Below, piece by piece: positions 7,890 through 16,453 of a DNA stretch of 43,045 nt. This DNA comes from Sulfuritalea sp. (lineage in GTDB: Bacteria; Pseudomonadota; Gammaproteobacteria; Burkholderiales; Rhodocyclaceae), in assembly GCA_023700805.1 (NCBI GenBank), contig JAMPYF010000039.1, positions 1 through 43,045 on the forward strand, given 5' to 3'. The notes beneath the pieces were generated by a model, which was not told the origin of the DNA, did not search any database, and saw only the letters and a list, made by a program, of their open reading frames with translations. The translations under genes and the position numbers were made by a program. How positions within the stretch are numbered: position 1 is the first letter of the stretch; every line of letters starts with the position of its first letter.

Positions 7890-8608
7890 TTCGAATTGGG
7901 GAACTGGTCGAGCAGGGCCTTGACGGTTTCGGCCGCGGGCTCGGCCTCGCGCAGGTCGCCGTCGGCGCGCGCCAACCGGTTGAACCACACCACCTGGCCG
8001 GTACGCAGGTCGACCAGCGAGGCGTAGCCGATCTGCATGCCGCCGGCGACGCCGACGCCGAGCAAGGCCAGCGCGATCATCGCCGCCTTGCGCTCAGAAC
8101 TCGCATAGCTGTCGCGCAGCCAGATGAACAGCGCATAGTCGGCCGCCGATTTGTCGAGCACGGGTTTTACCGCATCGCCCATCGACCAGTCGAGCTTGCC
8201 GTTCTTGGTCGGCAGGGCAAAGCTGCCGATGCCCATATGGTGGAAGGCGATCGAGCGTGCGACCGCGGCATGCAAGGCGCTGATTTCCGCCAGTTCGTCG
8301 GCATCCTGCTCGGCGAGCTGCTGCGTCTGCAGGGCCAGTTCGGTGGCCTTACCGGTCAGGGCGGCATGCAAATGGGTATGGGCGGCGGCCGTCCAGTCCG
8401 CCTTGGGCTCCACGACGCCGCCCCCCGAAATCGAGAACAGCTCGACGTCCGGCGGCATGATCAGGACCTTGGCGCTCTTGGGCAAGCTGCTGAAGCCGGG
8501 AGCCAGGTTGCGCGCATCCGGGTAGGCCGGCGTCGAAGCCAACAGTGCGAGGGCGGGCAGGAGGATCGCGCGAAAAATCCGGATGAAGCTGCGAAGGTGG
8601 TGTTTCAT
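7886..8608 (-). CDS. Exported protein of unknown function
   Basis: 240 residues from the ATG at 8608, chosen because GGAGAA lies just upstream and a signal peptide follows directly (MKHHLRSFIRIF...LLASTPAYPDA). The mature part begins ARNLAPGFSSLPKSAKVLIMPPDVELFSISGGG, reminiscent of lipoprotein-like families that sense or build envelope structure. It later has ADYALFIWLRDSYASSERKA and a glycine-rich hydrophobic segment LLGVGVAGGMQIGYASLVDL. No family name can be given. First gene of the operon with the M48 peptidase and lipoprotein. Confidence 0.85.
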   Translation of the reverse strand: MKHHLRSFIRIFRAILLPALALLASTPAYPDARNLAPGFSSLPKSAKVLIMPPDVELFSISGGGVVEPKADWTAAAHTHLHAALTGKATELALQTQQLAEQDADELAEISALHAAVARSIAFHHMGIGSFALPTKNGKLDWSMGDAVKPVLDKSAADYALFIWLRDSYASSERKAAMIALALLGVGVAGGMQIGYASLVDLRTGQVVWFNRLARADGDLREAEPAAETVKALLDQFPNSK

Positions 8609-8744
8609 GGGTTCTCCTGCGGGTTGAAGCCGCGGCGCGGCGGTTGGCCGCGGCCCTGTAGTCGCGGCGCATAATAATAACCCGGACATCATTGAAGGTA
8701 TCGTCCGGATTGCCGCGATTACGGAGATTTCGCGCACGGCGGGC

Positions 8745-8776
8745 AAAAAAAACGGCTGACCGCGAGCGATCAGCCG
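8745..8776 (-). terminator. Rho-independent terminator of the phasin gene
   Basis: On the minus strand CGGCTGA and TCAGCCG pair as a 7-bp stem around a 10-base loop, followed directly by a run of eight T. It sits 26 bases past the phasin stop. Confidence 0.9.
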
Positions 8777-8801
8777 TGCCGTGGGCGATGCGCCGCGCTT
8801 C

Positions 8802-9323
8802 TTACTTGCGCTTGGCGCCGGCGGCGGCTTTCTTGACCGTTTCGCCGACGCTGCCCATGGCGGCCGTGGAGGCTTTGGCGATCTGCTCGAAGGCCTGGTT
8901 GGCGGTGGCGATGGCCTGCTGGAAGGATTCCATCATGTTCGGCGTCTGGCCGGGCAGGGACTTCATGAAGGTCTGCAGCGACTCGGTCATGTCCTGGCTG
9001 CCGGAGGCCAGTTGCTCGGCGACCAGGCGGGAAAACTCGGCCCGTGCGGCGTTGCTGATTTCGGCGATCTGCTGCGCGGCGGCGACCATGCGCTGGGTGG
9101 TTTCCTGCGCGTACTGGGTGCGCAGCTGCATGATGGTCTGCGGGTCGCTGGCGCCGGATTGCGCCTTGGCGGCTTCCACGCCGCTTTGAAACATTTCGCG
9201 GGCCAGTTCGGACTGCAGCGCCATGATGCGCTGCGAATTCTCGATCGAAAGCTGCGCCAGGCGCATGGCGGCTTCCATGTTCTTGCGGTGCAATTCGCTG
9301 AATTGTTCGGTCTTGCCTGCCAT
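8802..9323 (-). CDS. phaP: Phasin family protein
   Basis: 173 residues, almost entirely amphipathic helix, rich in Ala, Gln and Glu, ending in a basic lysine-rich tail (KKAAAGAKRK). It fits phasins that coat polyhydroxyalkanoate granules (SELHRKNMEAAMRLAQLSIENSQR; AGVEAAK-like repeats; NQAFEQIAKASTAAM). A good ribosome site, AGGAGA, precedes the ATG at 9323. It is monocistronic, with its own terminator. The symbol is by family; several phasin paralogues usually exist per genome, so this may be phaP or a numbered relative. Confidence 0.9.
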   Translation of the reverse strand: MAGKTEQFSELHRKNMEAAMRLAQLSIENSQRIMALQSELAREMFQSGVEAAKAQSGASDPQTIMQLRTQYAQETTQRMVAAAQQIAEISNAARAEFSRLVAEQLASGSQDMTESLQTFMKSLPGQTPNMMESFQQAIATANQAFEQIAKASTAAMGSVGETVKKAAAGAKRK

Positions 9324-9420
9324 GATGCTTCTCCTGTGAACGCTTTGAAAGAATCAATTTAACACCAACGGCTTACGCGACGCTGACCTGGGTCAACGCG
9401 GGCGCTTTCGGCGCCGGGTG

Positions 9421-9449
9421 TTGTTTCCGGGCGCCGAGTGATTCATACT
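9421..9449 (+). promoter_or_regulatory. Possible sigma-70 promoter for the DUF1304 gene
   Basis: TTGTTT at 9421-9426 and CATACT at 9444-9449 with a 17-base spacer, 35 bases upstream of the ATG at 9484. Match to consensus is moderate. Confidence 0.4.
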
Positions 9450-9483
9450 GCATGGAACAGGTTTAGATGGCAAAGGATTAATC

Positions 9484-9843
9484 ATGAAGCTTGTCGCCAT
9501 GGTTCTGGTGCTGGCGGTTGCGCTCGAACATTTGTACTTCCTCTACCTCGAAATGTTCCTGTGGACCACGCCGAAGGGCCTGAAGATCTTCGGCAACACG
9601 GCCGAGAAGGCCGAAAGTTCCCGGGTGCTGGCCGCCAACCAGGGGCTCTACAACGGATTTCTCGCTGCCGGATTGCTCTGGGGCCTGGGCTACCCGGGCA
9701 CGGCCGCGCCGCATATCCAGATGTTCTTCCTCGGCTGCGTGATTGTCGCCGGCATATACGGCGGGCTCACGGTGAAGATGCGCATCATGTATCTGCAGGC
9801 CGGGCCGGCATTGCTGGGTTTGCTGGCGCTGCTGCTGGCCTAG
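9484..9843 (+). CDS. DUF1304 small membrane protein
   Basis: 119 residues with four hydrophobic helices. EHLYFLYLEMFLWTT near the start and VLAANQGLYNGFLAAGLLWG in the middle are characteristic of DUF1304 inner-membrane proteins, whose function is unknown. The length is typical. It is followed 20 bases later by the catalase-like gene with a good ribosome site, so the two are probably co-transcribed. Confidence 0.9.
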   Translation: MKLVAMVLVLAVALEHLYFLYLEMFLWTTPKGLKIFGNTAEKAESSRVLAANQGLYNGFLAAGLLWGLGYPGTAAPHIQMFFLGCVIVAGIYGGLTVKMRIMYLQAGPALLGLLALLLA

Positions 9844-9863
9844 ACGATTTTCGGGAGACGAGC

Positions 9864-10856
9864 ATGGCAAGCCCCAGCACCCAATGGCAGGAACGCATCG
9901 CGGCCGACGAAGCCGAGCGCCACGCCGCTTATGCGCGCGATTTCGCCGAGATCCAGACGCGGAAGTCGGCAAAGTTCGGCAAGGGGCGCACCCTGCACCG
10001 CAAGCAGTTGCTGGGACTCGAGGGCAGCTTCGCGGTGCTCGCCGATCTGCCGGGCCATGCGCGCCACGGCTTGTTTGCCGCGCCGCGCAGCTACCCGGCC
10101 TGGGTCCGGCTGTCCAACGGCGGCACCGATGTCCAGGCCGACCGCAAACCCGACATACGCGGCTTCGCGATCAAGATCCGCGGCCTTGGCGACCTCGGCG
10201 GTTCCGGCGCGCTGGGTTCGGGTCCGACCGATTGCCAGGACTTCCTGCTGATCAACCATCCGGCCTTCGCCTTTGCCGGCGCCGACGAATTCGTCGGCCT
10301 GGTCAAGAACCTGAGCAAGGGCCCCGGCGCCCTGCTCGGCTACCTGGTGTCGCGCTACGGTTTCCTCGGTGCGCTGGGCATGATGAAGCGCTTCGCGCAA
10401 GCCTTCAGCAAACCCTTTTCGGGTTTTGCCACGGCGCCCTTCTATTTGGCGGCGCCGATCGCCTGCGGCCCCTATGCGGCGCGGGTGCGCCTGCTGCCGC
10501 CGGGCGGCGAGGCCAGGCCGGGCGCCGAGGCCGACTGGGCACAAGACTTTCTCGCCCGGCTGGCGCGCGGGCCGCTGCAATTTCGGCTGCAGCTGCAATT
10601 CTTCGTCGATGAAGCGCGCACGCCGATCGAGGACGCCTCGGTGGACTGGCCCGAGGATGTCGCGCCCTATGTCACGGTCGGCGTGCTGACCCTGCCGCCG
10701 CAGGACGCGCTGGCGGCCGACGGCCAGGCGCGGGCGGCGGCCATCGAGGCGGCCGCCTTCGATCCCTGGGCGGCGCTGATGGCGCATCGCCCGCTGGGCG
10801 AAGTCATGCGCGCGCGCAAGGCGGTGTATTTCCAGAGCCAGAGCGGCCGGCGTTAA
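9864..10856 (+). CDS. Catalase-like heme-family protein
   Basis: 330 residues from the ATG at 9864, preceded by GGGAGACGAG. The N-terminal half resembles the catalase core: GHARHGLFAAP (distal His region), YPAWVRLSNG, DIRGFAIKIRG (compare DIRGFAMKF in catalases) and DFLLINHPAFAF. It is shorter than true catalases (about 480 residues or more). The usual proximal heme Tyr motif R-x3-Y is not obvious; GPYAARVRL near residue 210 may hold the tyrosine. This group of short catalase-like proteins is poorly characterised, and peroxidase activity or another heme function is inferred. It converges with the VOC gene. Confidence 0.8.
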   Translation: MASPSTQWQERIAADEAERHAAYARDFAEIQTRKSAKFGKGRTLHRKQLLGLEGSFAVLADLPGHARHGLFAAPRSYPAWVRLSNGGTDVQADRKPDIRGFAIKIRGLGDLGGSGALGSGPTDCQDFLLINHPAFAFAGADEFVGLVKNLSKGPGALLGYLVSRYGFLGALGMMKRFAQAFSKPFSGFATAPFYLAAPIACGPYAARVRLLPPGGEARPGAEADWAQDFLARLARGPLQFRLQLQFFVDEARTPIEDASVDWPEDVAPYVTVGVLTLPPQDALAADGQARAAAIEAAAFDPWAALMAHRPLGEVMRARKAVYFQSQSGRR

Positions 10857-10922
10857 TGCGCCAGGCGGTCGTCAGCAGGCATGGCGGGCGACGCCGCGCT
10901 CGCCCACGGCGAGGCTGGAATC

Positions 10923-11315
10923 TCAGTGATGCTTGCGCATCTCCTGGTGGATGCACAGGATGTTGCCTTCCGGATCGGTAAACCATGCGCACTTCTCGTC
11001 CTTGGTGGCGAAGACGTGGTTCAGGGTCTTGAGGCCGGGCATGTCGTAGTCCTCGAATTTCACGCCACGCACTTCCAGGTCCCTGATCTCGGCATCGATG
11101 TTGTCCACTTCGAAGCTCAAGGCGGTGTGTTCGGCCTTGGTTCCTTCGGGTTTCGGCATCAGGGACACGGTGCCGCCGTCGGCGCAGCGCATGACGCAGG
11201 AACCGTCGTCGTGCATGCCCTCGGGGATGAGCCCGAGCTTGTCCTGATAGAAGGTGCGCGCGCGGTCCATCTGCCGGACGGGAAGTATGGTCGTGATATG
11301 CGATTTGGTCAGCAT
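10923..11315 (-). CDS. VOC (glyoxalase/bleomycin-resistance fold) family protein
   Basis: 130 residues with two beta-alpha-beta-beta-beta modules: SHITTILPVRQMDRARTFYQDKLGL at the start and HTALSFEVDNIDAEIRDLEVRGVKF then WFTDPEGNILCIHQ in the second half. Possible metal ligands are His6, the His of EHTALSF, and Glu/His in the last strand. Substrate cannot be told; these proteins include glyoxalase I-like enzymes and dioxygenases. A strong AGGAGGATC site precedes the start at 11315. It is divergent from clpB. Confidence 0.88.
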   Translation of the reverse strand: MLTKSHITTILPVRQMDRARTFYQDKLGLIPEGMHDDGSCVMRCADGGTVSLMPKPEGTKAEHTALSFEVDNIDAEIRDLEVRGVKFEDYDMPGLKTLNHVFATKDEKCAWFTDPEGNILCIHQEMRKHH

Positions 11316-11477
11316 GGCTTGATCCTCCTGGTGGGGAACGGGTGCCCGGAGGTCTCCGGGTGGCGAATTGACTTCTGTATAGCCAATGGCTCGCCGGAAT
11401 CAACCATCTTTTGGGCAGGGGATAGCGATTCCGGCCCGGTCCGCCGGGTGCTGTTTGCCACCCGACGGCGGCCGAGG

Positions 11478-11505
11478 ATTGAAATCGGCGCCGCAATCCC
11501 CATGT
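11478..11505 (+). promoter_or_regulatory. Sigma-32 heat-shock promoter of clpB
   Basis: ATTGAA at 11478-11483 (consensus CTTGAA), a 14-base spacer and CCCCATGT at 11498-11505, an exact match to the sigma-32 -10 element CCCCATNT. It lies 34 bases before the clpB ATG. Confidence 0.85.
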
Positions 11506-11538
11506 TGTGCGCAATGACATCTTTCTGAGGCATCCGCC

Positions 11539-14121
11539 ATGCGCATCGATAAATTCACCACCCGCTTCCAGCAGGCCCTTGCCGACGCCCAGAGCCTGGC
11601 GGTCGGCAACGACCAGCAGTTCATCGAGCCGCAGCATCTGCTGCTGGCCCTGCTCAATCAGGACGACGGCAGCACCACCTCGCTGCTGGCGCGCGCCGGC
11701 GTCAATGTCGGCGGGCTCAAGGCGGCGCTGGCCAAGGCCATGGACCGCCTGCCCAAGGTCGAAGGCCATGGCGGCGAGGTCAGCATAGGCCGCGACCTCT
11801 CCAACCTGCTCAACGTCACCGACAAGGAAGCGCAGAAGGCCGGCGATCAGTTCATCGCCTCCGAGATGTTCCTGCTCGCGCTGACCCAGGACAAGGGCGA
11901 GTGCGGCCGTCTGCTGAAGGAAGCGGGCCTGAATCGCAAGGCGCTGGAAGACGCGGTGAAGGCCGTGCGCGGCGGCGAGAACGTCGGTTCGCAGGATGCC
12001 GAGGGCCAGCGTGAAGCGCTCAACAAGTATTGCCTCGACCTGACCGAGCGCGCCCGCCAGGGCAAGCTCGATCCGGTGATCGGCCGCGACGACGAGATTC
12101 GCCGCACCATCCAGATCCTGCAGCGCCGCACCAAGAACAACCCGGTGCTGATCGGCGAGCCCGGCGTCGGCAAGACCGCCATCGTCGAAGGCCTGGCGCA
12201 GCGTATCGTCAATGACGAAGTGCCGGAGACCCTGAAGGGCAAGCGCGTGCTGGTGCTGGACATGGCGGGCCTGCTGGCGGGCGCCAAGTATCGTGGCGAG
12301 TTCGAGGAGCGGCTCAAGGCGGTGCTCAAGGAAGTGGCGCAGGACCAGGGCCGCATCATCCTCTTCATCGACGAGATGCACACCATGGTCGGTGCCGGCA
12401 AGGCGGAAGGCGCCATCGATGCCGGCAACATGCTGAAGCCGGCGCTGGCGCGCGGCGAGCTGCACTGCATCGGCGCCACCACGCTCAACGAATACCGTAA
12501 GTACATCGAGAAGGATGCGGCGCTCGAACGGCGCTTCCAGAAGGTGCTGGTCGACGAGCCCAGCGTCGAGGCGACCATCGCGATCCTGCGCGGCCTCCAG
12601 GAAAAATACGAGCTGCACCACGGCGTGGACATCACCGACCCGGCCATCGTCGCCGCGGCGGAACTTTCGCATCGCTACATCACCGACCGCTTCCTGCCGG
12701 ACAAGGCCATCGACCTGATCGACGAGGCCGCGGCGCGGATCAAGATGGAAATCGACTCCAAGCCGGAAGTCATGGACAAGCTCGACCGCCGCCTGATCCA
12801 GCTCAAGATCGAGAGCGAGGCGGTGAAGAAGGAAAAGGACGAGGCCTCGAAGAAGCGCCTGGTCCTGATCAAGGACGAGATCGACAAGCTGGAACGCGAA
12901 CTGGCCAACCTCGACGAGATCTGGCGCGCCGAAAAGGCCCAGGTGCAAGGCTCGGCGCACATCAAGGAAGAGATCGACAAGGTGCGGGTGCAGATGGCCG
13001 AACTGCAGCGTCAGGGTGCCTTCGACAAGCTCGCTGAATTGCAATACGGCACCTTGCCCAAGCTCGAAGCACAGCAGAAGGCGGCCGAGAAAGTCGGCGC
13101 TGACGACACGGCGAAGCATCGCCTGCTGCGCACCCAGGTCGGCGCCGAAGAGATCGCTGAAGTCGTTTCGCGCGCTACCGGCATCCCGGTCAGCAAGATG
13201 ATGCAGGGCGAGCGCGAGAAACTGCTGAAGATGGAAGACAAGCTGCACAGCCGCGTGGTCGGCCAGGACGAGGCCGTGCGCCTGGTTTCCGACGCGATCC
13301 GTCGCTCGCGTGCCGGCCTGTCGGAAGAAAGCCGGCCCTACGGTTCCTTCCTGTTCCTCGGCCCGACCGGCGTGGGCAAGACCGAGCTGTGCAAGGCGCT
13401 GGCCGAATTTCTGTTCGACGCCGAAGACCACCTGATCCGCATCGACATGAGCGAGTTCATGGAGAAGCATTCCGTGGCGCGGCTGATCGGCGCGCCGCCG
13501 GGCTATGTCGGCTACGAGGAGGGCGGCCACCTGACCGAACAGGTGCGCAGGAAGCCCTACTCGGTGATCCTCTTCGACGAGGTCGAAAAGGCCCACCCGG
13601 ACGTGTTCAACGTGCTGCTGCAGGTGCTCGACGACGGCCGCATGACCGACGGCCAGGGCCGCACCGTGGACTTCAAGAACACCGTGATCGTGATGACCTC
13701 CAACCTCGGCAGCCAGATGATCCAGACCATGGCGGGCGACGATTACCAGGTGATCAAGCTGGCGGTGATGGGCGAAGTCAAAATGCATTTCCGCCCGGAG
13801 TTCGTGAACCGCATCGACGAGATCGTGGTCTTCCACGCCCTCGACGAAAAGAACATCGCCGGCATCGCGAAGATCCAGCTCAAGTACCTCGAAAAGCGCA
13901 TGGCGAAACTGGACATGACGCTGGAGGTGTCCGACGCCGCGCTGGCGCTGCTGGCCGAGGCCGGCTTCGACCCGGTGTTCGGCGCGCGGCCGCTCAAGCG
14001 CGCGATCCAGGAGCGCATCGAGAACCCGCTTTCACGGCTGATCCTCGACGGCAGCTTCGGTCCCAAGGACCGGGTCAAGGTCGGCGTGGCGAAGGGGGCT
14101 TTGAGCTTCGACAAGGCTTGA
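11539..14121 (+). CDS. clpB: ClpB, ATP-dependent protein disaggregase
   Basis: 860 residues, normal length. Hexameric Hsp100 chaperone that pulls proteins out of aggregates together with DnaK/DnaJ/GrpE. Order: N-terminal repeat domain ([27 protein letters not shown]), first AAA+ with GEPGVGKT at residues 206-213 and LFIDEMHT, coiled-coil middle domain around 400-530, second AAA+ with GPTGVGKT at 608-615 and [13 protein letters not shown], ending in [10 protein letters not shown]. The middle-domain exit loop reads [12 protein letters not shown], an eighth, weaker relative of the dispersed repeat. Expression should be heat-inducible from the sigma-32 site. Confidence 0.98.
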   Translation: MRIDKFTTRFQQALADAQSLAVGNDQQFIEPQHLLLALLNQDDGSTTSLLARAGVNVGGLKAALAKAMDRLPKVEGHGGEVSIGRDLSNLLNVTDKEAQKAGDQFIASEMFLLALTQDKGECGRLLKEAGLNRKALEDAVKAVRGGENVGSQDAEGQREALNKYCLDLTERARQGKLDPVIGRDDEIRRTIQILQRRTKNNPVLIGEPGVGKTAIVEGLAQRIVNDEVPETLKGKRVLVLDMAGLLAGAKYRGEFEERLKAVLKEVAQDQGRIILFIDEMHTMVGAGKAEGAIDAGNMLKPALARGELHCIGATTLNEYRKYIEKDAALERRFQKVLVDEPSVEATIAILRGLQEKYELHHGVDITDPAIVAAAELSHRYITDRFLPDKAIDLIDEAAARIKMEIDSKPEVMDKLDRRLIQLKIESEAVKKEKDEASKKRLVLIKDEIDKLERELANLDEIWRAEKAQVQGSAHIKEEIDKVRVQMAELQRQGAFDKLAELQYGTLPKLEAQQKAAEKVGADDTAKHRLLRTQVGAEEIAEVVSRATGIPVSKMMQGEREKLLKMEDKLHSRVVGQDEAVRLVSDAIRRSRAGLSEESRPYGSFLFLGPTGVGKTELCKALAEFLFDAEDHLIRIDMSEFMEKHSVARLIGAPPGYVGYEEGGHLTEQVRRKPYSVILFDEVEKAHPDVFNVLLQVLDDGRMTDGQGRTVDFKNTVIVMTSNLGSQMIQTMAGDDYQVIKLAVMGEVKMHFRPEFVNRIDEIVVFHALDEKNIAGIAKIQLKYLEKRMAKLDMTLEVSDAALALLAEAGFDPVFGARPLKRAIQERIENPLSRLILDGSFGPKDRVKVGVAKGALSFDKA
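13088..13113 (+). repeat. Weak relative of the dispersed repeat (in clpB)
   Basis: GAAAGTCGGCGCTGACG followed by ACACGGCG, differing from the core by one base (GTC for GTT). It is read in the same frame as the other coding copies (K-V-G-A-D-D-T-A) in a variable loop of ClpB. It may be a decayed copy or chance. Confidence 0.4.
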
Positions 14122-14173
14122 AAGCCGCAAGGCTCCAGCGTAGTATAACAACCGTTATAACTTCGCTGGAGTC
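14118..14173 (+). promoter_or_regulatory. Promoter and palindromic operator of the toxin-antitoxin pair
   Basis: Arms at 14131-14149 and 14154-14173 are nearly perfect inverted copies (GGCTCCAGCG-T-AGTATAAC against GACTCCAGCGAAGTTATAAC read backwards) around AACC. The palindrome ends four bases before the antitoxin ATG. TTGAAA at 14118 and TAGTAT at 14141 form a possible promoter with 17-base spacing, its -10 lying in the palindrome. This is the usual arrangement for autorepression by an antitoxin or its complex. Confidence 0.75.
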
Positions 14174-14177
14174 TGCC

Positions 14178-14402
14178 ATGCACGTCCTCAAACTCACCCA
14201 GATCGGCAATTCCGTCGGCGTCATCCTGCCCAAGGAGGTGCTGGCCAAGCTGAAGGTGGAGAAGGGCGAATCGATCTTTCTGACCGAGACACCGGAAGGC
14301 TACGTGGTCACGCCCTACGACCCGGCACTTGAACAACAGATGACGGCGGGCCGCGAATTCATGCGTGAGTTTCGCGACACCTTCCACGCGCTCGCCAAGT
14401 GA
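14178..14402 (+). CDS. AbrB/MazE-type antitoxin
   Basis: 74 residues. The N-terminal half is a swapped-hairpin AbrB DNA-binding domain (LKLTQIGNSVGVILPKEVLAKLKVEKGESIFL). The C-terminal part (ALEQQMTAGREFMREFRDTFHALAK) is helical and should bind and neutralise the toxin. Its stop overlaps the toxin GTG start by four bases. It lies directly behind a palindromic operator and only 56 bases after clpB. Confidence 0.92.
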   Translation: MHVLKLTQIGNSVGVILPKEVLAKLKVEKGESIFLTETPEGYVVTPYDPALEQQMTAGREFMREFRDTFHALAK

Positions 14403-14812
14403 GCTGGCGCTGGGGCGACAAGCAGGCGTTGCTCCTGCTGCACGGTGAGAGCGTCGCCGAGCATGGCGGCGCCGCGGGCATACGCGATGCGGGACTGCTC
14501 GATTCCGCGCTGGCTCGCGCGCAAAGCCACGTGGCCTATGGCGATCCGAATGTCGCCGAGTTGGCCGCCGCCTATGGCGTCGGAATATCGCAGAATCGTC
14601 CCTTTATCGACGGCAACAAGCGCGCGGCCTTCCTGTCGGTCGGCCTGTTCCTTGCGCTTAACGGCTATCGCCTGGTGGCGACGCAAGCCGAGGCGACGCT
14701 AGCCATGCTCTCGCTTGCCGCGGGCGAACTCAAGGAAGAGGAATTCGCCGCCTGGTTGCGCCACCATGTCGAGCCCCGGCGTCCGTCCCCGGCGAAGCCG
14801 GTGAAAGCCTGA
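14399..14812 (+). CDS. doc: Doc/Fic-family toxin with altered catalytic motif
   Basis: 137 residues, GTG start overlapping the antitoxin stop. Doc-type kinases phosphorylate EF-Tu and stop translation. Family text: IRDAGLLDSALARAQ, AAAYGVGISQNRPFIDGNKRAAFLSVGLFLALNGY. The Fic motif is normally H-P-F-x-D-G-N-K-R; here it is R-P-F-I-D-G-N-K-R, with Arg67 (codon CGT) where phage P1 Doc has catalytic His66. A single base change from CAT would explain it, but some Doc relatives may carry this variant naturally. The toxin may therefore be inactive, weak or mechanistically different. All other motif residues are present. Confidence 0.88.
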   Translation: MSWRWGDKQALLLLHGESVAEHGGAAGIRDAGLLDSALARAQSHVAYGDPNVAELAAAYGVGISQNRPFIDGNKRAAFLSVGLFLALNGYRLVATQAEATLAMLSLAAGELKEEEFAAWLRHHVEPRRPSPAKPVKA

Positions 14813-15018
14813 TCAGGACTCGTTCGCCGCATCCCAGGCGGGGACCCCGCGGGGTAGGCGAACATCGGCCGGCCCGGCCGTGCGTAACGATTTCTTACAA
14901 ATCGCCGCGCGTTTAGAGCAATTCAATTACATGCGTGGAGTCCAATCAACTCATCGCCAAGGATCGGCGGGCGGCCGGATATCCGGGCCGCTGCCGGCCA
15001 TGGGAAAGGAGAGTTGCC
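14813..15018. other. Intergenic region with small inverted repeat
   Basis: Between the toxin and the first small secreted-protein gene. CGATTT and AAATCG face each other around CTTAC at 14888-14904, a possible regulator site for the secreted-protein cluster. A GC-rich hairpin-prone stretch (GGGGACCCCGCGGGGT region, about 14839-14854) has no T-run. No gene seen. Confidence 0.35.
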
Positions 15019-15384
15019 ATGAAGCTCACAAAATTGCTCATCGTGATTTTGCTGCTGGGAGCGACCGGCGTCAGCTATGCGGGGGGAGGCCATCGAGGCC
15101 ACCATCATCGTAGCCACGGGCATTTCAGCGTGATCATCGGTCCTTACTGGGGGCCTTTCTGGGGCCCGCGCTATTACCCGCCGCCCTACTATGCGCCGAT
15201 CGTGGTCGAGCGCCCCGTCCCGCAGGTGTATATCGAACAGCCTCCGCTCGCTTCCGCACCCGGGGGAGCCGAGGCGACCAATTATTGGTACTACTGCGCT
15301 CCGGCGGGCGGCTACTACCCCTACGTCAAGGAGTGCCCGGGCGGATGGCAAAGGGTGTTGCCGCAGGCGCCGGGCCAGCCCTGA
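15019..15384 (+). CDS. Small secreted protein with WYYC/YYPYV module
   Basis: 121 residues from the ATG at 15019, preceded by AAAGGAGAG. Signal peptide MKLTKLLIVILLLGATGVSYA, then a His/Gly-rich segment (GGGHRGHHHRSHGH), a Tyr/Pro/Trp-rich segment, and a C-terminal module YWYYCAPAGGYYPYVKECPGGW with two cysteines. This module is common in proteobacterial exported proteins of unknown function. The His cluster could bind metal. A paralogue lies at 15961. Confidence 0.88.
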   Translation: MKLTKLLIVILLLGATGVSYAGGGHRGHHHRSHGHFSVIIGPYWGPFWGPRYYPPPYYAPIVVERPVPQVYIEQPPLASAPGGAEATNYWYYCAPAGGYYPYVKECPGGWQRVLPQAPGQP

Positions 15385-15405
15385 GATCGATCGGGAGTCC
15401 CCGCC

Positions 15406-15948
15406 ATGAAATTATCGACTTCTTCCCTCGCCGCCGTGTCCGGTCTGTTGCTGCTCGCCGGATGCGCTTCGATGCCGGACGGCCCGAGCGTGATGGCCCT
15501 GCCCGGAAGCGGAAAGAGCTTCGAGCAGTTCCGCAGCGACGACGCCGAATGCCGCCACTATGCCCATCACCAGATCGGAGGCAGCAGCGCGAATCAGGCG
15601 GCGACTGACGCGGGTGTGCGCAGCGCCGTGGTCGGCACCGCTGTCGGCGCCGTTGCCGGGGCCGCGATCGGCGGACGCGACGCTGTCGGCGTCGGCGCCG
15701 GCACCGGCTTGCTGGTGGGCAGCCTGGCAGGCGCCGGCGCCGCCCAGAGTTCAGGCTACGGCAGCCAGCACAGCTACGACAATGCCTACGTCCAGTGCAT
15801 GTACGCAAAGGGACAGCGGGTGCCGGTCACCGCGGCCCAGCGCAGCCAGCTCGAAAGGCCGGTTCAGCGTGCGCCGGCGGGCAGCGCCTATCCGCCACCG
15901 CCGCCGGGAAATCCGCCGCCGCCGCCGCCGGGAGTCACCGCGCGCTGA
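15406..15948 (+). CDS. Glycine-zipper lipoprotein
   Basis: 180 residues. Lipoprotein signal with lipobox LLAGC (Cys20). Residues about 70-115 are a glycine zipper (VVGTAVGAVAGAAIGGRDAVGVGAGTGLLVG), a hydrophobic Gly/Ala pattern found in outer-membrane SlyB/OmpA-like lipoproteins. The end is proline-rich (PPPPPGNPPPPPPG). Likely an envelope structural or stress protein; function unknown. It sits between two WYYC-module genes with short gaps, suggesting one operon. Confidence 0.88.
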   Translation: MKLSTSSLAAVSGLLLLAGCASMPDGPSVMALPGSGKSFEQFRSDDAECRHYAHHQIGGSSANQAATDAGVRSAVVGTAVGAVAGAAIGGRDAVGVGAGTGLLVGSLAGAGAAQSSGYGSQHSYDNAYVQCMYAKGQRVPVTAAQRSQLERPVQRAPAGSAYPPPPPGNPPPPPPGVTAR

Positions 15949-15960
15949 CAAGGAGGCGGG

Positions 15961-16362
15961 ATGAGGCTTCCATTTCATCGATTCGTCATGCTTCTGCTGC
16001 TGCCGTGCTTGAGCAGCGCAGGTCTGGCTGACGAGCGCAGGCATCGCCATGAGCGCCATGGGGGCGGCCAGCCGATCGTACGCATCGACGTGCATCGGCA
16101 GCACCACCATCGCCCGCCGATCGTGCGCCACGAGGCGCATCGGCACCACCACCACAGGGCGCCGCACATCGGCTCGCGGATCGTCGTTGTCAGCCCATGG
16201 CACGTTCAGCCGCAGCCCGTCGTGGTGCTGCCGCCAATACCGCCTCCAGGGGAGTACTGGTACTACTGCGCGAATCCGCTGGGCTACTACCCCTACGTCG
16301 CCGTCTGCAACGTCGAGTGGCAGGCGGTTCCCCCGGGCTTCGGCGCGCCGCCGTATCGCTGA
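15961..16362 (+). CDS. His-rich secreted protein with WYYC/YYPYV module
   Basis: 133 residues. Signal peptide ends near LSSAGLADE. Residues 26-70 are very rich in His and Arg (RRHRHERH, HRQHHHR, HRHHHHR), a likely metal- or polyanion-binding segment. The C-terminal YWYYCANPLGYYPYVAVC plus EWQAVPPG repeats the module of the gene at 15019, so the two are paralogues with different middle segments. AGGAGGCGGG precedes the ATG. Confidence 0.88.
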   Translation: MRLPFHRFVMLLLLPCLSSAGLADERRHRHERHGGGQPIVRIDVHRQHHHRPPIVRHEAHRHHHHRAPHIGSRIVVVSPWHVQPQPVVVLPPIPPPGEYWYYCANPLGYYPYVAVCNVEWQAVPPGFGAPPYR

Positions 16363-16453
16363 TTCGGGGACCGGCGCGGCGCAGGCCGGTTGGCGCGGCA
16401 GGCGCAGCGCCATGCGGTGGGGCATGGCGGCGGATTTCGGTTAGCATCGGCCG

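Noticed and set aside
10804..13836. About 1000-codon open frame on the minus strand across clpB
   Set aside because: Mirror of clpB codon bias. It also runs through the VOC gene region and has no recognisable domain.
14839..14870. GC-rich hairpin after the toxin gene as a terminator
   Set aside because: It has no following T-run, and the stem is explained by GC-rich sequence; support too weak.
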